NCBI GenBank assembly: GCA_028707745.1
Contig: JAQWAJ010000020.1
Span: 1 to 12,230, forward strand
Length of the DNA: 12,230 nt
Reading direction: 5' to 3'
Origin: Bacteroidales bacterium
GTDB taxonomy: Bacteria > Bacteroidota > Bacteroidia > Bacteroidales > UBA12481
Shown: in pieces, positions 6,984 through 12,230 of the stretch
Layout: every line of letters starts with the position of its first letter
How positions within the stretch are numbered: the stretch's first letter is position 1
Position numbers and translations under genes: made by a program
Notes under the pieces: generated by a model
What the model was told of the DNA's origin: nothing
Databases searched by the model: none
The model's input: only the letters and a program-made list of their open reading frames with translations

Positions 6984-8375
6984 CTATAAATGAATAACTT
7001 CTCCAAAAGCAGCCGCAGCTGCTTCCATGATGGCTTCCGACATGGTGGGGTGGGGATGCACCGTTTTGATCAACTCATGTCCCGTGATTTCCATTTTACG
7101 ACCAGCCACCAGTTCACCGATCATTTCGGTCACGTTGCTGCCAATCAGATGGGCCCCTATTAATTCTCCGTGTTTGGCGGTGAAAATCAACTTTACAAAT
7201 CCATCCCTGGCTCCTGAAGCGCTGGCTTTACCGGAAGCTGTAAACGGGAACTTGCCCACCTTGATATCGAAACCAGCTGCCAAAGCCGCTTTTTCAGTAT
7301 ATCCTACGGAGGCTACTTCGGGAGTTGTATAGGTACATCCTGGTATATTGTTGTAATCCAGTGGCATGGGGTCAAGTCCGGCCATTTTTTCAACACAGGT
7401 AATAGCCTCTGCCGAAGCCACATGAGCCAATGCCTGTCCGGGTACAATATCCCCGATGGCATAAACACCAGGCACAGAGGTGCGATAATATCGATCTACC
7501 CTGACTTTCCCTTTTTCAATCACCACACCCGCCTGTTCGATCCCGAGATTTTCAAGGTTTGGGGTGATTCCGACAGCCGAAAGAACTATTTCTGCCTCTC
7601 TGGTTTCTATTCCTTTTTTGGTCTTGATAGTGACCACGCATGTTTCACCCTGGATATCCACTGATTCAACGGATGATTCGGTCATGATTTTGATTCCGGC
7701 TTTCTTCAGCGAGCGGGCCAGAGCCTTGGATACTTCCTCATCTTCAAGAGGTACTATCTCGGGCAAAAACTCCACCAGGGTAACTTCAGTTCCCATGCTG
7801 TTGTAAAATGAGGCCAGCTCAGTACCAATGGCTCCGGATCCAACCACTACCATCGAAACCGGGAGTTTGTCAAGCGTCAGGGCTTCACGGTAACCGATGA
7901 TTTTTTTTCCGTCCTGCTTCAGGTTGGGCAGCTGTTTCGACCGCGCTCCCGTGGCCAGAATGATGCTCCCGGATTCGTAAATAGTCTCGGTGCCGTTAGA
8001 ATCGGTCACGGAAACTTTCCCGGATCCGGCCAGCTTGCCGAAACCGGTTATCACATCGATCTTGTTCTTTTTTAATAAAAACTGAACACCCTTGCTCATG
8101 CCTTCGGCGACCGATCTGCTGCGGGCAATAATTGCATGGAAATCAGGCTTCACGGCACCTTCAACCACAACTCCGTAATCCGCAGCATGTTTCACCGTAT
8201 CGATAACCTGTGCCGATTTCAGCAGGGATTTAGTCGGAATGCATCCCCAGTTCAGACAGATCCCGCCCAGTTCGGCTTTTTCGATAACCGCGGTTTTCAA
8301 ACCCAGCTGTGATGCCCTGATGGCGGCTACGTATCCGCCCGGGCCACTTCCAATCACAATCAAATCGTAACTCAT
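6984..8375 (-). CDS. lpdA: Dihydrolipoyl dehydrogenase (E3)
   Basis: This FAD enzyme reoxidises dihydrolipoamide with NAD+ for 2-oxoacid dehydrogenase complexes and the glycine cleavage system. The 463 residues match the usual E3 length with no fused lipoyl domain. The FAD-binding GSGPGGY is at 9-15, the redox disulfide is C40-LNWG-C45, the NAD-binding [14 protein letters not shown] follows in mid-protein, the second FAD contact is VYAIGDI, and the catalytic dyad is H442 and E447 in HPHPTMSE. No E1/E2 or gcv genes are in the window, so which complex it serves is unknown; instead it heads an operon with uvrA and a LOG enzyme. The ATG at 8375 follows a -7 match by about 20 bp. All catalytic residues are present, so alternatives such as mercuric or glutathione reductase are unlikely. 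Confidence 0.96.
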   Translation of the reverse strand: MSYDLIVIGSGPGGYVAAIRASQLGLKTAVIEKAELGGICLNWGCIPTKSLLKSAQVIDTVKHAADYGVVVEGAVKPDFHAIIARSRSVAEGMSKGVQFLLKKNKIDVITGFGKLAGSGKVSVTDSNGTETIYESGSIILATGARSKQLPNLKQDGKKIIGYREALTLDKLPVSMVVVGSGAIGTELASFYNSMGTEVTLVEFLPEIVPLEDEEVSKALARSLKKAGIKIMTESSVESVDIQGETCVVTIKTKKGIETREAEIVLSAVGITPNLENLGIEQAGVVIEKGKVRVDRYYRTSVPGVYAIGDIVPGQALAHVASAEAITCVEKMAGLDPMPLDYNNIPGCTYTTPEVASVGYTEKAALAAGFDIKVGKFPFTASGKASASGARDGFVKLIFTAKHGELIGAHLIGSNVTEMIGELVAGRKMEITGHELIKTVHPHPTMSEAIMEAAAAAFGEVIHL

Positions 8376-8392
8376 GGGTATTCAAATTAAAC

Positions 8393-8424
8393 TTGCAAAA
8401 ATACAGCCAATTATTGTAATTTTC
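8393..8424 (+). promoter_or_regulatory. Candidate promoter for the serine hydrolase gene
   Basis: TTG at 8393-8395 and TAATTTTC at 8417-8424 (7 of 8 match to TAnnTTTG) are separated by 21 bp, close to the spacing reported for Bacteroides promoters. The predicted leader of about 50 nt would contain most of the inverted repeat at 8420-8473. It overlaps the lpdA -7 element on the other strand, so the two divergent promoters would compete. Confidence 0.35.
8396..8403 (-). promoter_or_regulatory. Candidate -7 element for the lpdA-uvrA-LOG operon
   Basis: Read on the minus strand this is TATTTTTG, an exact TAnnTTTG match. Its downstream edge is 20 bp before the lpdA ATG, giving a predicted leader of about 14 nt. 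A clear TTG at -33 is not seen; CTGAAAA on the minus strand (within 8420-8426) is the nearest resemblance. Confidence 0.4.
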
Positions 8425-8473
8425 AGATGGAATTTAAATGTAATGACGCTTAATCCGACGTCACATCTGAAAA
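8420..8473. repeat. Perfect 10-bp inverted repeat with a nested stem upstream of the serine hydrolase
   Basis: TTTTCAGATG (8420-8429) is the exact reverse complement of CATCTGAAAA (8464-8473). Within the 34-nt loop, TGACG (8444-8448) pairs with CGTCA (8459-8463), which directly abuts the outer 3' arm. The structure ends 6 bp before the ATG at 8480, so it could be an mRNA hairpin over the ribosome entry region or a spaced operator. Confidence 0.6.
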
Positions 8474-8479
8474 GTTACT

Positions 8480-9646
8480 ATGCAGCTCAATCCCAAGTTG
8501 ATGAACAATTTCCGCTTCACGCGGATCACGATGATCGTTTTTATTGTTCTGGCAATTGCTTACCTGGCTTCTCCCCAATATCTCAAAAGAGCCTTAATCT
8601 ATCAGAAGGTCAATATCGATGATTATAAAATTTTCGACAACCGCACTGTAGCGGCCGGTAATTACCAACCCTGGGATGAAGCTCCGGGTTATAAACAGAA
8701 AAGCATTCCGGAGGTTTACAAACCAGTTTTCGATAAATATAAAACAGTGGCTTTCGTGGTGGTCAGAGATCAGAAGATTCAGCTTGAGCAATACTGGGAC
8801 GGGTATTCTGCCGAATCCCTGTCGAACTCCTTTTCGATGGCAAAATCAATTATCTCGCTGTTGATTGGGATAGCTTTGGATGAGGGTGATATTAAAAGTG
8901 TCGATCAGCCTGTAGGAGATTATCTTCCGGAATTTAAAGAGGGAGATAAATCGAAGATCACCATCCGTCATCTTCTGGAAATGAGTTCAGGGCTTAGCTG
9001 GGACGAGGCCTATGCGAGTGCATTTTCGATGACAACCAAAGCTTATTATGGAAACGATCTTCCGGGTTTGGTACTGAATCAGACGCTGCAGCGCGAACCG
9101 GGGAAGTTTTTTGAATACAAAAGCGGAAACACACAGCTACTGGCACTGATTCTGGCCAGGGCTACCGGCAGGAGCGTGAGTGCCTTTGCCTCTGAAAAAC
9201 TGTGGAAACCCATTGGGGCTCATTATGATGCACTTTGGTCGATCGATAAAGTGTATGGCGTTGAAAAGGCTTATTGCTGCTTTAATTCAAATGCCCGCGA
9301 CTTTGCCCGGTTTGGTCAGCTTATCCTGAATCACGGCCAATGGAACGGGAGGCAGGTGGTTTCTGAGTCTTACCTGAATCAGGCCCTGGCTCCGGTAAGC
9401 CATTTGGTTGATGCCAGCGGCAAAAACGTCGGTTATTACGGATGGCAATGGTGGATGATGAAACGCCGGAACTATCAGCTCTTTTATATGCGGGGATTAA
9501 ACGGGCAGTATGTTGTTGTGGTTCCGGAACTGAACTCCGTCATTGTACGTCTGGGCCACAAACGCGCAAAAGAACGGATCGATGGTAATCCCGCCGATAT
9601 TTTAACCTGGATCGATGCCGGACTGGATATCGCCGAAGGCAAATAG
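8480..9646 (+). CDS. Membrane-anchored serine hydrolase, beta-lactamase (class C/EstB/NylB-like) fold
   Basis: The 388-residue product begins with a basic N-terminus and one hydrophobic segment at about 16-31 (TMIVFIVLAIAYLA). No signal-peptidase site is obvious, so it is probably an inner-membrane anchor with a periplasmic catalytic domain. The nucleophile motif SxxK is S119-M-A-K122 in NSFSMAKS. HLLEMSSGLSWDE (164-176) is a family hallmark, Y213 in FEYKSGN is the expected general base, and MRGLNGQYVVVVPELN near 337-352 is the beta3-region equivalent of the KTG motif. The arrangement resembles 6-aminohexanoate-dimer hydrolases and carboxylesterases more than true beta-lactamases. The substrate is unknown: a peptide, an amide or an ester. 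It is divergent from lpdA and convergent with meaB (6 bp between stops). A second ATG at 8501 is possible but would trim only seven residues. Confidence 0.87.
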   Translation: MQLNPKLMNNFRFTRITMIVFIVLAIAYLASPQYLKRALIYQKVNIDDYKIFDNRTVAAGNYQPWDEAPGYKQKSIPEVYKPVFDKYKTVAFVVVRDQKIQLEQYWDGYSAESLSNSFSMAKSIISLLIGIALDEGDIKSVDQPVGDYLPEFKEGDKSKITIRHLLEMSSGLSWDEAYASAFSMTTKAYYGNDLPGLVLNQTLQREPGKFFEYKSGNTQLLALILARATGRSVSAFASEKLWKPIGAHYDALWSIDKVYGVEKAYCCFNSNARDFARFGQLILNHGQWNGRQVVSESYLNQALAPVSHLVDASGKNVGYYGWQWWMMKRRNYQLFYMRGLNGQYVVVVPELNSVIVRLGHKRAKERIDGNPADILTWIDAGLDIAEGK

Positions 9647-9652
9647 TGCAGA

Positions 9653-10768
9653 TCAGTGCCCGTGCTCCTGTTTTTTTCGATATTCACCGATGAGTCTGGT
9701 TGCTCCCTGGAATGACGACATCTGACCTTCCATCACTTTCTTTTCAATCTCTCTGATCAGATGGGTTAGTTGCGGATCGCGGTAAAAGCCGTCGAGCAGC
9801 TGTTCCTGAATCGTTGTGTACATCCAGTGTCTGGATTGTTCCTTCCGCTGTTTTTCGAGGAATCCGTTTGCACGGGATTGATTGAAAAAGTCGGTAACTA
9901 TTTCGAGCAGCGTTTCCACACCTCTGTTTTCGCGGGCAGAAACCGATATAACCTGAGGCGACCAACCGCTCTCAGCAGGCGGAAACAGTCGCAATGCACT
10001 CCGGTACTCCATACAGGCCAATTCTGAAGCTCTCACATTATCCCCGTCGGCTTTGGTAATAGCTATAGTATCAGCCATTTCCATAATTCCACGTTTGATT
10101 CCCTGTAATTCATCCCCGGCACCGGCAAGCATCAGTAGCAGAAAAAAATCGACCATGGAGTGAACTGCCGTTTCCGATTGACCCACCCCGACGGTCTCAA
10201 TAAATATCACATCAAATCCGGCTGCTTCACAGAGAATCATGGTTTCCCTGGTTTTCCGGGCAACACCACCCAGGGAACCTGCTGCTGGCGAGGGCCTGAT
10301 AAAGGCATGGGGATCACTGCTCAATGTTTCCATCCGGGTTTTGTCGCCCAGAATACTTCCTTTCGACCGTTCGCTGCTGGGATCGATGGCCAGAACAGCC
10401 AGTTTTTTACCCTCCTGGGTCAGGCGGCCACCCAAAACTTCAATGAATGAACTTTTCCCTACACCAGGAACGCCGGTGATGCCTATCCTGATGGCTTTTC
10501 CGGAATGAGGCAAACAACCTGAAATGATCTCCTGCCCGATTTCAGCATGCTCGTGCCGATGACTTTCGATCAGGGTGATAGCCCTGCTCAGAATGGTACG
10601 GTTACCGGTAAGAATTCCATCGATATATTCTGAGGGTGACAGGATCGTCTTTCTCTTCCCGATAAAACGCTGCGCCGCCTTGGGATCGACCGATACTGGC
10701 TGTTCAATGCCTGAATTTACACTCAGGGCAGATTTGGATTCGGAATGACACGCGTTCTGATCATCCAT
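9653..10768 (-). CDS. meaB: Methylmalonyl-CoA mutase-associated GTPase MeaB (ArgK family)
   Basis: MeaB is a G3E-family GTPase chaperone that gates adenosylcobalamin loading into methylmalonyl-CoA mutase and protects it from inactivation. The 371-residue protein has the P-loop GVPGVGKSS at 99-107, the DPSSERSKGSILGDKTRM block starting at D129, ETVGVGQSE (switch/Walker B region) at 191-199, and the base-specificity motif TKAD at 238-241. The helical SRAITLIES arm near 61-69 and the C-terminal dimerisation segment are present. The first 40 or so residues are polar and poorly conserved, making it somewhat longer than typical MeaB. The mutase subunits are not in the window; the gene sits 2 bp after the DUF1573 gene and is presumably co-transcribed with it. 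The older arginine-transport kinase (ArgK) name should not be used. Confidence 0.94.
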   Translation of the reverse strand: MDDQNACHSESKSALSVNSGIEQPVSVDPKAAQRFIGKRKTILSPSEYIDGILTGNRTILSRAITLIESHRHEHAEIGQEIISGCLPHSGKAIRIGITGVPGVGKSSFIEVLGGRLTQEGKKLAVLAIDPSSERSKGSILGDKTRMETLSSDPHAFIRPSPAAGSLGGVARKTRETMILCEAAGFDVIFIETVGVGQSETAVHSMVDFFLLLMLAGAGDELQGIKRGIMEMADTIAITKADGDNVRASELACMEYRSALRLFPPAESGWSPQVISVSARENRGVETLLEIVTDFFNQSRANGFLEKQRKEQSRHWMYTTIQEQLLDGFYRDPQLTHLIREIEKKVMEGQMSSFQGATRLIGEYRKKQEHGH

Positions 10769-10770
10769 AA

Positions 10771-11868
10771 TTAATTGCCCTTGGATTCAACATCCCCCAG
10801 GAAACGCAGAACCAGGTTCGATTGCAACGGGTCGTTCACAATCAGCGTGATCGTCTGAAATTGTTTCCCTTTTTTTCCCCGGCTGTCGAAGCTGCATTTC
10901 AGCGTGGTCGATTCACCTCCCTTGATTTCGTATTTATCCGGTTTTGAGGCCGTACATCCGCAGGTAGTTGATATCTTTCTGATAATTAGGGGGTCCTTGC
11001 CTTCGTTTTTCAGAATGAAATCATGTGTAACCGGCTGCCCGGGTGTGATCGTTCCGAAATTATAGGATTCTTCGTCAAGTATGGCCTTTGGGGCGTTTAA
11101 CTTTTGCTCTGGCGACCATTTACTGAAATCTTCATCAATGCTTGCACTGATGGCCAGTAAGTTGTCAGTAAACGTAACTCCGTTCAGTTTAAACATAACC
11201 CTGTTGAGCATGAAACCCCATTCACTGACTTTTGTTCCATCAAATGAAATGTAGATCAGTCCCCGCTGTTTGGGTTCCAGTGTGGCAGGTTTAACCGTAA
11301 ACGACAGGTGTGCCGGTGGTTCAGCAAAGGCGACGTTCAAGGTGGAGTCGCTATCGTTGAAAATTTGCACCGTATCAATCTTGACCTGTGAATTGAAAAC
11401 GGTTTGCATGGCGACATGATTGGATGCAATCCGGAGGTTCCCTATTTTAACCGGAAAATCGTCGGCTACCGTTTTTGGCTTGGGAGTGACCAGCCCGACA
11501 ATGTACAGAGAGACTGTGGATTCTCTGGCGTTTGTCTTTACGTTGATGTTTTTTCGAAATGCCCCGGGCCGGCCCATCGGATCAAAAGTAACCTTGATGT
11601 TGCCCGTTCCGCCCGGAGGGATCGGCTCTTTGCTCCATTCAGGAATCGTACATCCGCAGGTTGAGCTGGCATCATGCACGATAAGGGGCTGACTGCCATT
11701 GTTCATAAAGGTGAAAATATGAGTTTTTGTGCCGCCTATCTCACTGATATTCCCGAAATTAAAACTTGTTTTATCAAAAGTTATTGACGGTTCGGAAAAC
11801 TGGGCATAATTATTGTAAAATTGACCTCCTGTAATGAGTAAACAAAGGGCCATTATCAATCGTTTCAT
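10771..11868 (-). CDS. Secreted DUF1573 protein with two Cys-Gly-Cys Ig-like domains
   Basis: From the ATG at 11868 the protein has 365 residues. It opens with a signal peptide (MKRLIMALCLLITGG, cleavage likely after NNYA), so it is exported. Two similar beta-sandwich repeats follow, one near residues 30-130 and one near 265-362. Each begins with a D-x-F-N-FG-type strand (KTSFNFGNI; EESYNFGTI) and carries the hallmark STCGCT or STTCGCT, ending in TFDPMGRPG-K or SFDSRGKKGK. These are typical of DUF1573, related to the ASPM/SPD-2/hydin Ig-like group. The intervening 120 residues lack the Cys pair but look like a degenerate third copy (TLEPKQRGLIYISFDG). Function is unknown; the paired cysteines could form a disulfide. 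An upstream ATG at 11916 would disrupt the signal peptide and is rejected. It precedes meaB by 2 bp and is divergent from the PD40-type gene. Confidence 0.88.
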   Translation of the reverse strand: MKRLIMALCLLITGGQFYNNYAQFSEPSITFDKTSFNFGNISEIGGTKTHIFTFMNNGSQPLIVHDASSTCGCTIPEWSKEPIPPGGTGNIKVTFDPMGRPGAFRKNINVKTNARESTVSLYIVGLVTPKPKTVADDFPVKIGNLRIASNHVAMQTVFNSQVKIDTVQIFNDSDSTLNVAFAEPPAHLSFTVKPATLEPKQRGLIYISFDGTKVSEWGFMLNRVMFKLNGVTFTDNLLAISASIDEDFSKWSPEQKLNAPKAILDEESYNFGTITPGQPVTHDFILKNEGKDPLIIRKISTTCGCTASKPDKYEIKGGESTTLKCSFDSRGKKGKQFQTITLIVNDPLQSNLVLRFLGDVESKGN

Positions 11869-11898
11869 AATTTCAGAATTTGTACCGGTAAAACAATT

Positions 11899-11906
11899 CA
11901 AAATTA
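11899..11906 (-). promoter_or_regulatory. Candidate -7 element for DUF1573-meaB
   Basis: On the minus strand this reads TAATTTTG, an exact TAnnTTTG match, 30 bp before the chosen ATG at 11868 and giving a leader of about 25 nt. No TTG at the usual -33 distance is present. The position supports the 11868 start, because the upstream ATG at 11916 would lie ahead of this promoter. Confidence 0.4.
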
Positions 11907-11929
11907 ATAATTTCAACCATCAATTAGCG

Positions 11930-12230
11930 ATGCGTAGAAATGCAAGGATAGTATTGGGATTACTCGCGGTAATTCTGCTCCTGACCACCTGCCCGGCCAA
12001 GGCTCAGTTTTATAACGGACTCAATATGAGTTTTGGAAAAAACCGCATCCAGTATCCGAAGTCGGATGTTCTGGAAAGCGAATTCTTTGCATCGTTTTAC
12101 AGATATGACCGGTACGACGTGTATTTCTACCCGAAAGGGAAGGAACTGGCCGAATATGTGAGCCGCTATGCCTACCGTGAAATGGCCAGAATGGAAAATT
12201 TCTTTGAATTCTCCATCTCAAAACGGATCA
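11930..12230 (+). CDS. Exported PD40/TolB-like protein, N-terminal fragment
   Basis: An ATG at 11930 opens a frame that runs without a stop to the right edge (100 codons). The first 25 residues form a signal peptide (MRRNARIVLGLLAVILLLTT, then CPAKA before Q26), with AKA-Q as the likely cleavage site; C21 is not in a good lipobox. The mature start FYNGLNMSFGKNRIQYP and the later YRYDRYDVYFYPKGKELAEY with YREMARMENFF resemble the N-terminus of large Bacteroidota proteins (often about 1000 residues) that combine a peptidase-MA-like region with WD40-like/PD40 beta-propeller repeats and are often labelled 'TolB-like' or 'biopolymer transporter Tol'. The propeller itself is outside the window, so the assignment rests on the N-terminal pattern. 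It is divergent from the DUF1573 gene across 61 bp. Confidence 0.65.
   Translation, partial: MRRNARIVLGLLAVILLLTTCPAKAQFYNGLNMSFGKNRIQYPKSDVLESEFFASFYRYDRYDVYFYPKGKELAEYVSRYAYREMARMENFFEFSISKRI

Noticed and set aside
6980..7006. UvrA start at 7006, overlapping lpdA
   Set aside because: Nine extra residues without family similarity; the ATG at 6979 is just after the lpdA stop and fits family alignments.
9638..9677. Possible terminator at the serine hydrolase/meaB junction (T7 at 9671-9677)
   Set aside because: No stable stem directly precedes the T run; the GGCA/TGCC pair is short and distant.
11876..11899. Palindromic TACCGGTA flanked by GAATT and AATTC in the DUF1573 leader
   Set aside because: The flanking arms are offset by two bases from the centre, so this is not a true extended dyad; the 8-bp core alone is weak.
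11869..11916. DUF1573 start at 11916
   Set aside because: It would place 16 residues ahead of a clean signal peptide and start upstream of the predicted promoter.

Overview
This 12.2 kb stretch looks like chromosomal housekeeping DNA from a member of the Bacteroidota (Bacteroidales/Marinilabiliales-like; the exact lineage cannot be fixed from sequence alone). The support is: start codons without Shine-Dalgarno sequences, several matches to the phylum's TAnnTTTG -7 promoter element in divergent intergenic gaps, a UvrA that lacks the proteobacterial zinc residues near its N-terminus, a MiaA of the 'YYGLEYKF' type, a two-domain DUF1573 secreted protein and a PD40-type exported protein. Coding density is very high. 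No gap exceeds about 120 bases, and I see no tRNA, rRNA, CRISPR array, IS element or phage gene.

Layout. (1) 1-1119, plus strand: the 3' end of a polyprenol-phosphate glycosyltransferase (GT2, DPM1/GtrB-like), overlapping an NAD-dependent sugar epimerase/dehydratase; this is probably the end of a surface-polysaccharide locus. (2) 1239-1967, plus: a small soluble histidine kinase with no sensor domain and a degenerate ATP-binding G2 box. (3) 1975-3424: smpB (minus) and miaA (plus), divergent across 40 bp holding a palindrome with back-to-back -7 elements; miaA ends in an 8-bp tandem repeat. (4) 8375 down to 3427, minus: a tightly packed operon lpdA-uvrA-LOG (dihydrolipoyl dehydrogenase, excision-repair ATPase, LOG-family phosphoribohydrolase) with gaps of 4 and 1 nt. 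(5) 8480-9646, plus: a membrane-anchored beta-lactamase-fold serine hydrolase, divergent from lpdA, with a 10-bp perfect inverted repeat before its start. (6) 11868 down to 9653, minus: DUF1573 protein followed 2 bp later by meaB. (7) 11930 to the right edge, plus: the N-terminus of an exported PD40/TolB-like protein.

The genes do not form one pathway. The themes are translation quality control and tRNA modification (smpB, miaA), DNA repair (uvrA), central metabolism (lpdA, meaB) and cell-envelope functions at both ends. The most suggestive functional pairing is miaA next to a LOG enzyme, because together these two activities can yield free cytokinin-type adenines. I found no convincing undescribed multi-gene system. 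The findings are small-scale: repeats, promoter architecture, degenerate motifs and gene adjacency.
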